Assembly (NCBI RefSeq): GCF_902506505.1
Contig: NZ_LR733406.1
Location: forward strand, 3,490,904-3,554,903
Reading direction: 5' to 3'
Source: Pseudomonas sp. 8AS
GTDB taxonomy: Bacteria > Pseudomonadota > Gammaproteobacteria > Pseudomonadales > Pseudomonadaceae
DNA length: 64,000 bases
Position 1 is the stretch's first letter; each line of letters starts with the position of its first letter. The position numbers and the translations under genes were made by a program. Below, piece by piece: positions 38,825 through 48,442 of this stretch. Below the pieces are notes generated by a model. The model was not told the DNA's origin and searched no databases. It saw nothing but the letters and a program-made list of their open reading frames with translations.

Positions 38825-40357
38825 TCAGGGCTGGGGAAGAAAGCGCAGGCGCGGCTCGCCCGGTGCCAGGTCGGCCTCGCTCGGCGCGCCGGGCTGCGGC
38901 TGCACGCCGGCGCCGAGGGCCAGCAGCAAGTCGGCCTGGGCGCTGAGCTGGGCAGCGCGTACCTGCTGCTGGGTGAGCTGGCGCGCGAACAGCAGCGGCT
39001 GGGTCTGCAGCACCTCGTCGAAACCGGTCAGGCCGCGCTGCTGGGCGAGCAGGGCCAGCTCGTGGGTGCGCTGCGCCGCCGCCACGGCCTCGGCGGCCAG
39101 CTGCGCCTGCTGCGCCAGCGACTGCTGCCGCACCAGGGCGTCGGCCACCTGCTGCAGGGCCTGCAGCAGGCTCTGGTTGTACTGCTGCACGGCCAGGTCG
39201 TAGTCGGCGCTGGCCACGCCCAGCTCGCCGCGCCGGCGGCCGCCGTCATACAGCGGCAGGCTCAGCGCCGGGCCGACGTTGTAGGCCAGCTTGTCGTAGT
39301 GCAGGAAGTCCAGCAGGCCGCCCTGGGTGGCGTTGCTGCCCAGCCCGGCGAGCAGGTTGACGTTGGGGTAGAAGCTCGCCTTGGCCACCTCGATGCCGCG
39401 CGCGGCGGCGGCCACCTGCCAGCGCCGCGCCTGCAGGTCCGGGCGGTGACCGAGCAGCTCCAGCGGCAGTTGCGTCGGCAGGCCGGGCTGGCGCTGCAGG
39501 GACAGCGTCGGCCGCTGCAGAGCCTCGCCCGCCCCCGGGCCCTGGCCGGCCAGCACGGCGATCTGATGCTGGTTGAGGACGATGGCCTCGTGCAGCGCGT
39601 CGATGCGGCGGTGGCTTTCCGCCAGCGGCGCCTCGGCGCGGCTGACCTCCAGGCGCGTGCCGATGCCATCGCGCAGGCGCCGCTGGGCCAGGCGCAGCAG
39701 GGCCTGCTGCTGGGCCAGGCTGGCCCGGGCGATATCCGCCTCGGCGTGCCGCAGGGCCAGCTGGATGTAGCTGCGCACCAGGTTGCCCTGCAGTTCCAGC
39801 GCCGCCAGGCGCGCCTCGGCCACCGCCTGGCGGGCCTGGTCGATGGCCTGCCGGCTGCGGCTGCGCTCGCGGCCCCAGAGGTCGAGGTCATAGCTGAAAC
39901 CGAGCTGCGTGGTGTTGTTCCAGCTGCTGGTGCGGCCGAGCACACCGGGGCCGTAGAAGTAGTCGTCCGGCCAGCGCTTGCGCTGCACGCTGGCCTCAAG
40001 ATCCAGCTGCGGCGCCTCGGCCGACTCCACCACGCCGGCCAGGGCCCGCGCCTGGCGCACCCGCGCGGCGGCCATGCCCAGGCTCGGGCTGGCGGCCAGC
40101 GCGCGGGCCATCCAGGCGTCCAGCTGCGCATCGCCATAGGCCTGCCACCAGCGTTCCTGTGGCCAGGCGGCCTCCCGCTCGGCCTGGCGCAGGGCGGCGC
40201 CGGGGTCGAGCCGCGCGGGCTGCAGGCGTTCGGCCTGTGGCACGATGCCCTGGCTGTCGATACAGGCGCTGAGAAGGGAAATCAGGGTCAACAGACTGGC
40301 ACGAACAAGACACGGCCAAGGGGTGCGGGGCACTGCGCTACATCCTGAGAATGGCAA
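38825..40357 (-). CDS. NodT/OprM-type outer membrane efflux lipoprotein
   Basis: A 510-residue outer membrane factor with a lipobox LLSAC near residue 32, two OEP repeats and the RPDL motif (LLGHRPDLQARRWQVAAA). It is the first gene of the efflux operon and gives it a complete tripartite system. The start at 40357 lies 143 bases from the divergent LysR gene; a later in-frame start is possible. Confidence 0.87.
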   Translation of the reverse strand: MPFSGCSAVPRTPWPCLVRASLLTLISLLSACIDSQGIVPQAERLQPARLDPGAALRQAEREAAWPQERWWQAYGDAQLDAWMARALAASPSLGMAAARVRQARALAGVVESAEAPQLDLEASVQRKRWPDDYFYGPGVLGRTSSWNNTTQLGFSYDLDLWGRERSRSRQAIDQARQAVAEARLAALELQGNLVRSYIQLALRHAEADIARASLAQQQALLRLAQRRLRDGIGTRLEVSRAEAPLAESHRRIDALHEAIVLNQHQIAVLAGQGPGAGEALQRPTLSLQRQPGLPTQLPLELLGHRPDLQARRWQVAAAARGIEVAKASFYPNVNLLAGLGSNATQGGLLDFLHYDKLAYNVGPALSLPLYDGGRRRGELGVASADYDLAVQQYNQSLLQALQQVADALVRQQSLAQQAQLAAEAVAAAQRTHELALLAQQRGLTGFDEVLQTQPLLFARQLTQQQVRAAQLSAQADLLLALGAGVQPQPGAPSEADLAPGEPRLRFLPQP

Positions 40358-40500
40358 GAAGCCGAGAAGGCTGGCGATTCTAGAGGGGCGCCGGGCACCG
40401 GATAAGCGGGCGGATAGATGATGGATTGTGTACTGAAACAGCCATAATCCGGGCTAGACTTCGTGACAGAATTCGCTCCCAGCCAGAGCCGGAATCCCCC

Positions 40501-41451
40501 ATGGACACCCTCTTCAACATGCGCGCCTTCGTCTGCGTGGCGGAGACCGGCAGCTTCACGGCCGCCGCCCAGCGCCTGTCCCTCACCACCTCCTATGTCT
40601 CGCGCGCCGTCGCCACCCTGGAGACGCACCTGCGCACCCGCCTGCTGCACCGCACTACCCGGCGCATCGCCCTGACCGAGGCCGGCCAGCGCTACCTGCT
40701 GCGCTGCGAACAGATCCTCGGCTACATCGACGAGGCCGAGGCCGAGGCCGGCGAGGCCAATGCCCACCCGGTCGGCGTGCTCAAGGTGCATGCGATGACC
40801 GGCATCGGCCAGCACTACCTGATCAAGGCCATCGCCGGGTACCACGAGAAGTACCCGGACGTCAGCTTCGACCTGACCCTGGCCAACCGCAACACCGACC
40901 TGCTCGACGAGGGCTATGACATCTCGGTGGTGATCGCCAGCGAGCTGCCCGACTCGGGCTTCATCTCCAAGCAGCTGGGCAGCACCCATAGCGTGCTGTG
41001 CGCCTCGCCCGCCTACCTGGCGCGGCATGGCGTGCCGCGCCTGCCCGGCGAGCTGGGTGCGCACCATTGCCTGCGCCTGGTCAACAACGTGATGGGCCTG
41101 GACAAGTGGCTGTTCGACGGCCCGGACGGCCAGGAACTGGTGCAGATCAAGCAGACGCCGTTCCAGGTCAACACCGCCGACGCCATGACCGAGGCGATCA
41201 AGGCCGGCCTGGGCATCGGCGCGCTGCCGCTGTATTCGGCGGTCGGCGGCCTGGGCGACGGCAGCCTGGTGCGCGTGCTGCCCAACCACAGCCTGTTCCC
41301 GCTGGGCATCTATGCGCTATACCCGTCGCGGCAGTTCCTCGATGCCAAGACCCGCACCTGGGTCGAGTTCGTCCGCGACTTCCTGCCCGCACGCCTGCGC
41401 GCAGACGCAGAGGCGGTGGCCGCCATCAGCCTGCGCCTGCGCGGCCACTGA
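40501..41451 (+). CDS. LysR-family regulator divergent from the FUSC efflux operon
   Basis: A 316-residue LysR protein of the CrgA/AaeR-like subgroup, with helix-turn-helix GSFTAAAQRLSLTTSYVSRAVATLE and effector region GVLKVHAMTGIGQHYLIKAI. Divergent orientation suggests it controls the efflux genes in response to an aromatic acid; that is inferred. The start is the ATG at 40501. Confidence 0.87.
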   Translation: MDTLFNMRAFVCVAETGSFTAAAQRLSLTTSYVSRAVATLETHLRTRLLHRTTRRIALTEAGQRYLLRCEQILGYIDEAEAEAGEANAHPVGVLKVHAMTGIGQHYLIKAIAGYHEKYPDVSFDLTLANRNTDLLDEGYDISVVIASELPDSGFISKQLGSTHSVLCASPAYLARHGVPRLPGELGAHHCLRLVNNVMGLDKWLFDGPDGQELVQIKQTPFQVNTADAMTEAIKAGLGIGALPLYSAVGGLGDGSLVRVLPNHSLFPLGIYALYPSRQFLDAKTRTWVEFVRDFLPARLRADAEAVAAISLRLRGH

Positions 41452-41554
41452 GCAAGGCGGCGCCGCCCGGCGCCCAGCAAAAAGCCGCCGCCCGCGCAGA
41501 GCGCGGCTAAGCTTGCAGCAAGAGCTTGCTTCCCGGGTGGTCAGGCCGATCCCT

Positions 41555-44500
41555 ATGGGCGTTCCATGGCAGTCCAACGCACCGCAGACCGCGCACCCCG
41601 TGGGCGACTCCGAGCCCCTGTCGTCGCCGCAAGAATCACCGCCGCGCAAACGCCGCAAGACCTGGCTGTGGCTCGCCCTGCTGATCGTCCTCGCCGGCCT
41701 CGGCCTGGCCCTGCGCCAGGAACTGCAAACGGCCAGGCTGCAGGCCCGAGAGTTCAGCCGCTACGCCGCCGAACTGAACTACCAGCTGCAACCCGGGCCG
41801 AGCACGGCGCTGCACTATCCGGCGGCCGGGCCGTTCGACAAGCGCCTCGGCTACGCCAGCCTGCCGCAATTGCTGGAGCGCCTGCAGCAACGCGGCTTCC
41901 TGATCGCCGAGCAGGTGCGCTTCTCCCCCGCCCTGCTCGACTACAGCCAGCGCGGCTACTTCCCGCCGTTTCGCGAGAAGCCTCAGGCCGGCCTGACCAT
42001 CAGTGACTGCCGCGGCCTGCCGCTGTACCAGTTCCGCTACCCGCAGCAGCTGTACGCCAGCTTCGCCGAGATCCCGCCGCTGATCGTCGGCAGCCTGCTG
42101 TATATCGAGAACCGCCACCTGCTCGACCCCGACCAGCCCCAGGCGAACCCGGCGGTGGACTGGCCGCGCTTCGCCAAGGCCGCGCTGTCGCAGCTCGGCA
42201 AGCTGTTCGGGGTGCAGGAGCAGTCGGCCGGCGGCAGCACCCTGGCCACCCAGCTGGAGAAATACCGCCACTCGCCGGACGGCCGCACCCCCTCCGCCCG
42301 CGACAAGCTGCGGCAGATGGTCTCCGCCAGCGTGCGCGCCTACCAGCAGGGCCCGGACAGCCTCGCCGCGCGCCAGACCATAGTGCGCGACTACCTCAAC
42401 AGCGTGCCGCTCTCCGCCGCCCCCGGGCATGGCGAAGTGCACGGCCTGGCCGACGGCCTGCGGGTGTGGTTCGGCGCCGATTTCACCCGGGTCAATGCCC
42501 TGCTCGACCCGCAGCGCACCCCGCAGGCGTCCGCCAGCGAGCGCGGCCAGGCCCTGCGCCAGGTGCTGGCGCTGATGATCGCCCAGCGCCGCCCCTCCTA
42601 TTACCTGACCAAGGGCCGCCGCGAGCTGGAAGCCCTGACCGACAGCCATATCCGCGTGCTGGCCGGCGGCGGGGTGATCGACCAAGCCCTGCGTGACGCG
42701 GCGCTGGGGCAGACCCTGCATTTTCGCGACCTGGAGCTGCATCCGGCGATCCAGCCGGTGCAGAGCAACAAGGGCATCAGTGTGGCGCGCACGCGCCTGT
42801 CCAACCTGCTCAACCTGCCGCTGTACGACCTCGACCGCCTCGACCTGGCCGCCAGCAGCACGCTCAACGCCGAGCTGCAGCAGCAGGTCAGCGCCTACCT
42901 GCGGCAGCTGGCCGACCCCGAGTTCGCCGGGCAGATCGGCCTGTACGGCGAACGCCTGCTGTCGCCGGAAAAGACCGCCGAGGTGCGCTACAGCTTCACC
43001 CTGTTCGAACGCACCCCGGCCGGCGCACGGGTGCGGGTGCAGACCGACAACACCGACCAGCCCTTCGACATCAACGAGGGCAGCAAGCTGGAACTGGGCT
43101 CCACCGCCAAGCTGCGCGTGCTGACCACCTACCTGGAGGTGATGGCCGAGCTGCACGCCCGCTACGCCGGGCAGAGCGCCGAGCAGCTGCGCCAGGTCGA
43201 GGTGGCCGCGCAGGACCACCTGACCCGCTGGGCCCTCGACCAGCTGATCGCCCAACCGGACCTCGGCCTGCGCGCCCTGCTCGACGCGGCCCTGGAGCGC
43301 AAGTACTCGGCCAGCCCCTACGAGCGCTTCTTCACCGGCGGCGGGCTGCACAGCTTCAGCAACTTCAAGCGCGAGGACAACGGCCGCATTCCCACCCTGC
43401 GCGAGGCCCTGCGCGAGTCGATCAACCTGCCGTTCATCCGCCTGCTGCGCGACCTGGTGCGCTACAGCACCTACCACGGCGAGAGCAACAGCGCCGAGCT
43501 GCTGCGCGACGACAAGAACCCGCTGCGCGCCGACTACCTCAAGCGCTTCGCCGACCGCGAAGGCACCACCTTCCTCCTGCGCTTCTGGCGCAAGTACCAG
43601 GGCAAGACGGCCCAGGAACGCCTCGACACCTTCCTCGACGGCCTGCGCCATACCCCCACCCGCCTGGCCGCCGTGCACCGCTACCTGATGCCCGAGGTGG
43701 ACGAAGTCACCTTCGCCGCCTTCCTCAAGGCCCACCTGCCGCAGGCCAAGCTGACCGACAAGAAGGTCCACAGCCTCTACCTGGACTACGGCCCCGGCGC
43801 CTGGAGCCTGCCCGACCAGGGCTACATCGCCCGCGTGCACCCGCTGGAACTGTGGCTGCTGGGCTACCTGATCGAACAGCCGCAGGCCAGTTTCAAGGAC
43901 GCCGTGGCGGCCAGCAGCAAGGAGCGCCAGGAGGTCTACGGCTGGCTGTTCAAGAGCCGCCACAAGAGCGCCCGCGACAGCCGCATCCGCAGCATGCTGG
44001 AGGTGGAGGCCTTCCTCGATATCCACCAGCGCTGGCAACGGCTGGGCTATCCGTTCGACCACCTGGTGCCGTCGCTGGCCACCGCCATCGGCAGCTCCGG
44101 CGACCGCCCGGCGGCGCTGGCGGAGCTGATGGGCATTATCCAGAATGACGGCATCCGCCAGCCCAGCGTGCGCATCGACACCCTGCAGTTCGCCAGCGCC
44201 ACGCCCTACGAGACCCACCTGCTGCAGAACGCCCAGCGCGGCGAGCGGGTGCTGCCCTCGGCAGTCGCCGCGGCCCTGCGCGAGGCCTTGTCGCAGGTGG
44301 TCGAAGCCGGCACCGCGCGGCGCCTGCACGGCAGCTTCAGCCTGGCCGACGGCAGCCCGCTGACCCTCGGCGGCAAGACCGGCACCGGTGACAACCGGGT
44401 GGAAAGCGTCACCCGCGGCGGCCACGTGCTCAGCTCACGGGCGCTGAACCGCACCGCCACCTTCGTCTTCTACCTCGGCCCGCGCCACTTCGGCACCCTC

Positions 44501-44665
44501 ACCGCCTTCGTCCCGGGCCAGGCGGCGGAGAACTTCCGCTTCACCTCGGCGCTGCCGGTGCAGGTGCTCAAGGGCATGGCGCCGATCCTCGCCCCCTACC
44601 TGCAGGCCGATGGCCAGACCGGCTGCGCGCTGCCGCTGAGCGCGCCACAGGTGCGCAATCGCTGA
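41555..44665 (+). CDS. Atypical class A penicillin-binding protein (GT51 plus transpeptidase)
   Basis: A 1036-residue membrane-anchored protein with one helix near 35-55. The glycosyltransferase half has the catalytic glutamate in the variant ENRHLLD at E185 instead of the usual EDxxFxxH, and AGGSTLATQLEK for motif 2. The transpeptidase half keeps all three serine-enzyme motifs: S516-T-A-K, S622-I-N and K941-T-G-T. It is longer than PbpC and differs from PBP1a/1b. It probably builds or modifies peptidoglycan at the inner membrane. A weak ribosome site precedes the ATG. Confidence 0.82.
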   Translation: MGVPWQSNAPQTAHPVGDSEPLSSPQESPPRKRRKTWLWLALLIVLAGLGLALRQELQTARLQAREFSRYAAELNYQLQPGPSTALHYPAAGPFDKRLGYASLPQLLERLQQRGFLIAEQVRFSPALLDYSQRGYFPPFREKPQAGLTISDCRGLPLYQFRYPQQLYASFAEIPPLIVGSLLYIENRHLLDPDQPQANPAVDWPRFAKAALSQLGKLFGVQEQSAGGSTLATQLEKYRHSPDGRTPSARDKLRQMVSASVRAYQQGPDSLAARQTIVRDYLNSVPLSAAPGHGEVHGLADGLRVWFGADFTRVNALLDPQRTPQASASERGQALRQVLALMIAQRRPSYYLTKGRRELEALTDSHIRVLAGGGVIDQALRDAALGQTLHFRDLELHPAIQPVQSNKGISVARTRLSNLLNLPLYDLDRLDLAASSTLNAELQQQVSAYLRQLADPEFAGQIGLYGERLLSPEKTAEVRYSFTLFERTPAGARVRVQTDNTDQPFDINEGSKLELGSTAKLRVLTTYLEVMAELHARYAGQSAEQLRQVEVAAQDHLTRWALDQLIAQPDLGLRALLDAALERKYSASPYERFFTGGGLHSFSNFKREDNGRIPTLREALRESINLPFIRLLRDLVRYSTYHGESNSAELLRDDKNPLRADYLKRFADREGTTFLLRFWRKYQGKTAQERLDTFLDGLRHTPTRLAAVHRYLMPEVDEVTFAAFLKAHLPQAKLTDKKVHSLYLDYGPGAWSLPDQGYIARVHPLELWLLGYLIEQPQASFKDAVAASSKERQEVYGWLFKSRHKSARDSRIRSMLEVEAFLDIHQRWQRLGYPFDHLVPSLATAIGSSGDRPAALAELMGIIQNDGIRQPSVRIDTLQFASATPYETHLLQNAQRGERVLPSAVAAALREALSQVVEAGTARRLHGSFSLADGSPLTLGGKTGTGDNRVESVTRGGHVLSSRALNRTATFVFYLGPRHFGTLTAFVPGQAAENFRFTSALPVQVLKGMAPILAPYLQADGQTGCALPLSAPQVRNR

Positions 44666-44681
44666 CCACGGGTCTATTGCG

Positions 44682-44744
44682 TCGTAGGGTGCGCCGTGCG
44701 CACCAGGGCCATGCGCTGCCGGTGGTGCGCACGGCGCACCCTAC
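44682..44744. repeat. Perfect 22-bp inverted repeat between convergent genes
   Basis: Arms 44682-44703 and 44723-44744, starting CGTAGGGTGCGCCGTGCGC, are perfect complements around a 19-base loop. It resembles the CGTAGGGTG-type palindrome in the arsenic operon and a partial copy near 53540. Confidence 0.85.
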
Positions 44745-44766
44745 GGGGCGGTGGCGGTCGGGGCCG

Positions 44767-44988
44767 TCAGCCCTTGCTGCGCATCTGCACGAACAGCGCC
44801 TCGACCTTCTCCCGCGCCCAGGGCGTCTTGCGCAGGAAGGTCAGGCTCGATTTGATGCTCGGATCGCTCTTGAAGCAGCGGATGTCGATGCGCTTGGCCA
44901 GGCCGTCCCAGCCGTAGCGCGCCACCAGTTCGGTGAGCAGCTGTTCCAGGGTGATGCCATGCAGGGGGTTCTTCGCTTGTTCGCTCAC
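44767..44988 (-). CDS. VF530 family DNA-binding protein
   Basis: A 73-residue protein starting [21 protein letters not shown] and containing the family core [37 protein letters not shown]530 proteins form a small helical fold that binds double-stranded DNA; cellular role unknown. Confidence 0.88.
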   Translation of the reverse strand: MSEQAKNPLHGITLEQLLTELVARYGWDGLAKRIDIRCFKSDPSIKSSLTFLRKTPWAREKVEALFVQMRSKG

Positions 44989-45063
44989 GGTCGGCCTTGT
45001 GCGGGAGATGGGCGGGGCGCCACGTTAGCAACAAGCAGGCCGCGCGTCAGCAGGCACGCCGTC

Positions 45064-45594
45064 CTAGCCCAGCAACGACTGCAGCAGCGCCCGCCCCTGC
45101 GGCCAGTCGCCCAGGTCGCTGTCGCCGTTGATATGCCCGGCCGCGCCGATATTGGCCCAGCGGCTGCCCCAGCGCTGCGCCGCGCCGTGGGCGTGTTCCA
45201 GGCTGGAAAAGGGGTCGTTGCTGCTGGCCACCAGCAGGCTGGGAAAGGCCAGCGGCAGCTCGGGCACCGGCACGAAGCCGTCGATGCCGAGCTGCGCGGC
45301 CGGGCCTTCCGGGTCCGGCGGGGCCACCAGCATGGCGGCGCGGATCGTCAGGCGAGTCTGCGCCGCCCAGTGCGCCACCAGCCCGCAGCCCAGGCTGTGG
45401 GCGACCAGCACGGTATGCGGCCCACTGGCGGCGACCGCCTGCTCCAGCGCCGCCACCCATTCGCTGCACACCGGGCGCCACCAGTCGCGCTGCTCGACCC
45501 GGCGAAAACGCGGATCGGCCTGCTGCCAGCGGCTCTGCCAATGCTCGGCGCCGGAGCCGCCGTAGCCGGGGATGATCAGGAATGTGTCGTCCAT
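45064..45594 (-). CDS. RBBP9/YdeN-type alpha/beta hydrolase
   Basis: A 176-residue serine hydrolase with GYGGSGAEHWQSRW near the N-terminus, nucleophile S in VLVAHSLGCGLV near 95, aspartate in VASSNDPFSS and histidine in AAGHINGDS. Substrate unknown. It is a short single gene. Confidence 0.86.
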   Translation of the reverse strand: MDDTFLIIPGYGGSGAEHWQSRWQQADPRFRRVEQRDWWRPVCSEWVAALEQAVAASGPHTVLVAHSLGCGLVAHWAAQTRLTIRAAMLVAPPDPEGPAAQLGIDGFVPVPELPLAFPSLLVASSNDPFSSLEHAHGAAQRWGSRWANIGAAGHINGDSDLGDWPQGRALLQSLLG

Positions 45595-45657
45595 CTGCTG
45601 TGCCCTCCGTCTGCAAGAAGCGCAATCATGCCCGGCTGCTCGCCATTGCGGCCAGCC

Positions 45658-46368
45658 TCACTCGCGGATGATGAACAGCTTGGTCACGAACCACTCGGTA
45701 CCCTTGTACAGGTAGCCCAGCGGCCCGTAGATGGTCGCTGGCTTCGGCGCCTCCTGCTGGCGCAGCTCGACGCGGATCGTGGCCATCTGGATCTGGTCCT
45801 TGAGGATGCGCATGCGCGCCTGCATGGAGTCGATCTCCGACTGGATGCGGTTCAGCTCGCTCTCGATCTGCAGGATGTCCTGGATGTCCCTGGCCTTGCC
45901 GAGCAGCTCCTTGAGGCGGTCGCGCAGGGCGATGTTGTTCTGCAGGCGGGTTTCCACGTCGACGTACTGCTCGGTGACGTCCTCGCCCTTGACGTGGCGC
46001 GAGAGCACCTTGCCGCTCTGCTCGACGCTGCCCAGGGCCGTCTCGAAGGCATCCGCCGGCACGCGGAAGACGAAGCTCTGGCTGTAATCGCCGTAGTCGC
46101 TCTTCTCCTCGACATAGCCGCCCAGCGCCAGCATGCGCTCGCTGAGCTGGCTGCGGGCCTTGCCCATGTCCTGCACTTGCAGGGAGAAATCGGCGGTCCA
46201 CACCAGCAGGCGCCCGGAGGCCTTGCCCTGCACCGGCGCGCTCGGCGCCGCGGCGGCAGACTCGGCGGCGGCCGCGCCGATGTCACGGCCGTGGGTGGAA
46301 CACCCGGCCAGGCCGGCCAGAACACACAGCAGGGCCAGGGCGGCCCATTGCTTCAGGTAGTTTTTCAT
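45658..46368 (-). CDS. DUF4349 lipoprotein
   Basis: A 236-residue protein with a lipobox LAGCS at C23, an Ala-rich linker, a DUF4349 domain (VWTADFSLQVQDMGKARSQLSERMLALGGYV) and a long coiled-coil (about 150-205, with repeated DRLKELL-QDILQIESELNRIQSEID). A C-terminal hydrophobic stretch is weak. It is likely an envelope lipoprotein of unknown function. Confidence 0.83.
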   Translation of the reverse strand: MKNYLKQWAALALLCVLAGLAGCSTHGRDIGAAAAESAAAAPSAPVQGKASGRLLVWTADFSLQVQDMGKARSQLSERMLALGGYVEEKSDYGDYSQSFVFRVPADAFETALGSVEQSGKVLSRHVKGEDVTEQYVDVETRLQNNIALRDRLKELLGKARDIQDILQIESELNRIQSEIDSMQARMRILKDQIQMATIRVELRQQEAPKPATIYGPLGYLYKGTEWFVTKLFIIRE

Positions 46369-46575
46369 CCGTTGCGCCCTCTCGGCTCATCCCTGTTGAA
46401 CAGGCGCGGATCATACGGGGATCGACCACCGCCTGGCGTGACCGCATTCGCGCCCGCCCCAGGCGAAAGGCCGCTGCTGTGCCGCGGCGATAATCGAGCC
46501 TGTTATGCAAACGTCATCATTTCGTCACCTGGCGCGGCGAGACTCTCTTGCCATTCGTCCTGGGGAGGTAATTTG

Positions 46576-47139
46576 ATGTCCGTGAAATCCATGTTCAAAC
46601 CTGTATCCATCGCTCTGCTGGCCGCGGCCATGGCCGCCTGCAGCAGCCAGGCTCCGGCGCCGAAGGCGGAAAGCCTGAACAACGAAGACTGGTACCAGGT
46701 GCGCACCGAGGAAAGCCTCTACCTGTTCGACGATGCCACGGTCTACCGTGACTTCCTCGTCAGCGGCAAGGCGCCCTACCTGAAAGACCTGCAACAGAAG
46801 GACCAGTACGGCCAGAACATCGTGCTGGCCCTGCGCGCCGAGGACCAGGGCAAGGATCTGAACAAGATCGCCGCCTACCAGTTCCTCAACCGCAGCCTGC
46901 CGCCGGCCGCCAGCTTCTACGGCGAGATCCGCCAGGAAGGCATCATCTACGTGGGCCAGCGCTACGGCGACATGGTCGACGTGAACACCATCGGCGAGCC
47001 GATCTTCCGCCACACCGAGGTCGCCAGCGGCCCGAACGGCGAGCGCGTGGTCTATCTGCTGCAGAAAGAAGAGAAGAAGCCGGAAAAACTGATCAAGCAG
47101 TTCCAGATCAACAACGGCATCACCCCGGCCAAGGGCTGA
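46576..47139 (+). CDS. Hypothetical lipoprotein
   Basis: A 187-residue protein with lipobox AMAACSS (cysteine near residue 22) and a mixed alpha/beta body. No known domain was recognised. The start at 46576 follows a strong GGGGAGG. The gene is divergent from the DUF4349 gene and ends in a good terminator, so it is well supported as real. Confidence 0.75.
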   Translation: MSVKSMFKPVSIALLAAAMAACSSQAPAPKAESLNNEDWYQVRTEESLYLFDDATVYRDFLVSGKAPYLKDLQQKDQYGQNIVLALRAEDQGKDLNKIAAYQFLNRSLPPAASFYGEIRQEGIIYVGQRYGDMVDVNTIGEPIFRHTEVASGPNGERVVYLLQKEEKKPEKLIKQFQINNGITPAKG

Positions 47140-47156
47140 TCGCCAGCGCGGCAGCG

Positions 47157-47188
47157 ACCCGGCCCGGGGCAATCCCGGGCCGGGTTTT
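47157..47188 (+). terminator. Rho-independent terminator of the lipoprotein gene
   Basis: ACCCGGCCCGGG (from 47157) pairs with CCCGGGCCGGGT (47174-47185) and is followed by TTT. It lies about 18 bases past the stop. Confidence 0.85.
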
Positions 47189-47230
47189 CGCCGTTGCGCG
47201 CAGGCTGCGCCGCCAGCCCATTGGTGCCAA

Positions 47231-48358
47231 TCAGCCGCGCCTATAGGGCAAGGCTTGCCGGGCCTGCTCCAGATAAGCCAGGACATGCTCGCGCTCTTCC
47301 TGCAGAAAATCCGCCACCGCCGCGCGCAGCCCGGCATGTTCCAGGTAGTGCCAGGACTGCGTCAGCACCGGCTCGAAGCCGCGCACCAGCTTGTGCTCCC
47401 CCTGCGCCCCGGCGTCGAAACGCTGCAGTCCGCCGGCAATCGCCTGCTCGATGCCCTGGTAGAAGCAGGTCTCGAAGTGCAGGTTGGCGAACTCCTGCAG
47501 ACAGCCCCAGTAGCGCCCGTAAAGACATTCACCATCGCGTAGCAGGAAGGCCATGGCCACCGGCCGCGCGCCCTGCCGCACCAGGTTGACGCGAATGGCC
47601 GCGGGCATGCGTTCGGCCAGCAGGCTGAAGAATTCTCGGCTCAGGTAGGGCGACTGGCCACGCAGCCAATAGGTGTTGGCGTAGCAGCGATAGACGAAAT
47701 CCCACTGCGCCTCGCTCAGCTCATCTCCGGCCAGCCAGGTGAACTCCAGACCCTGCCCGGCCACCAGCTCACGCTCCTTGCGCACCTGCTTGCGCTTGCG
47801 CGAGGCGAAGCCGTCGAGAAAATCCTGGAAGTCGCGGTAGCCGCGATTGAACCAGTGGAACTGGCAACCGCTGCGCTGCAGCCAGCCCGGCTGGCGGGCC
47901 AGCAGCGCGGCCTCGGCCGCGTCGGTGAAGTTCAGGTGCCAGCTCGACAGGCCCTGCTCCGCCAGCGTGGCGCTCACTTCAGCCAGCAGTTGCACACAGG
48001 CCGCCGGGGCACCGAGCAAGCGCGGGCCGACCACCGGCGAGAACGGCACGGCCGTCAGCAGCTTGGGGTAGTAGGCGATGCCGGCACGCTGGCAGGCCTC
48101 GGCCCAGCCCCAGTCGAACACGTATTCGCCGCGCGAGTGGCTCTTGATCCAGGCCGGCAGGATGGCGCGCAGCTCGCCGCCCGCGTCGCGCCAGAGGCGA
48201 TGGCTGGGCTGCCAGCCGCTGGCGGCCGCGGCGCTGCCGCTGTCTTCCAGGCAGGCGAGGAAGGCATGGCGCAGGAAGGGCTGGGCGGCGCCGGGCAGCA
48301 GCGCGTCCCAGTCGGCGGCGGCGATCTGCCGGATCGAATCGAGGGTCTGTACGGGCAT
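47231..48358 (-). CDS. DUF482/GNAT family protein
   Basis: A 375-residue protein of the family annotated as peptidogalycan biosynthesis or GNAT acyltransferases. Conserved pieces are FDWGWAEACQRAGIAYYPKL, FASRKRKQVRKERE and GRYWGCLQEFANLHFETCFYQGIE. No biochemical function is established. It lies downstream of the porin on the same strand, but a terminator separates them. Confidence 0.82.
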   Translation of the reverse strand: MPVQTLDSIRQIAAADWDALLPGAAQPFLRHAFLACLEDSGSAAAASGWQPSHRLWRDAGGELRAILPAWIKSHSRGEYVFDWGWAEACQRAGIAYYPKLLTAVPFSPVVGPRLLGAPAACVQLLAEVSATLAEQGLSSWHLNFTDAAEAALLARQPGWLQRSGCQFHWFNRGYRDFQDFLDGFASRKRKQVRKERELVAGQGLEFTWLAGDELSEAQWDFVYRCYANTYWLRGQSPYLSREFFSLLAERMPAAIRVNLVRQGARPVAMAFLLRDGECLYGRYWGCLQEFANLHFETCFYQGIEQAIAGGLQRFDAGAQGEHKLVRGFEPVLTQSWHYLEHAGLRAAVADFLQEEREHVLAYLEQARQALPYRRG

Positions 48359-48385
48359 GCCGCAGTGTCCCTTTTCCTGGGGGCG

Positions 48386-48412
48386 AAAAAAAGCCCCGCC
48401 AGTGGCGGGGCT
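48386..48412 (-). terminator. Rho-independent terminator of the porin gene
   Basis: GCCCCGCC / GGCGGGGC stem with a three-base loop, followed on the minus strand by seven T residues. Confidence 0.9.
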
Positions 48413-48442
48413 CAGAGGAGCAGTCAGAGGATGGGGGCTGAC

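Noticed and set aside
36473-40348. 1291-codon plus-strand frame opposite the efflux operon
   Set aside because: It is a high-GC antisense artefact rich in Gln/Gly/Arg; the minus strand encodes HlyD, DUF1656, FUSC and OMF.
41636-44425. 929-codon minus-strand frame opposite the PBP
   Set aside because: It is an antisense shadow; the plus strand carries STAK, SIN and KTGT motifs.
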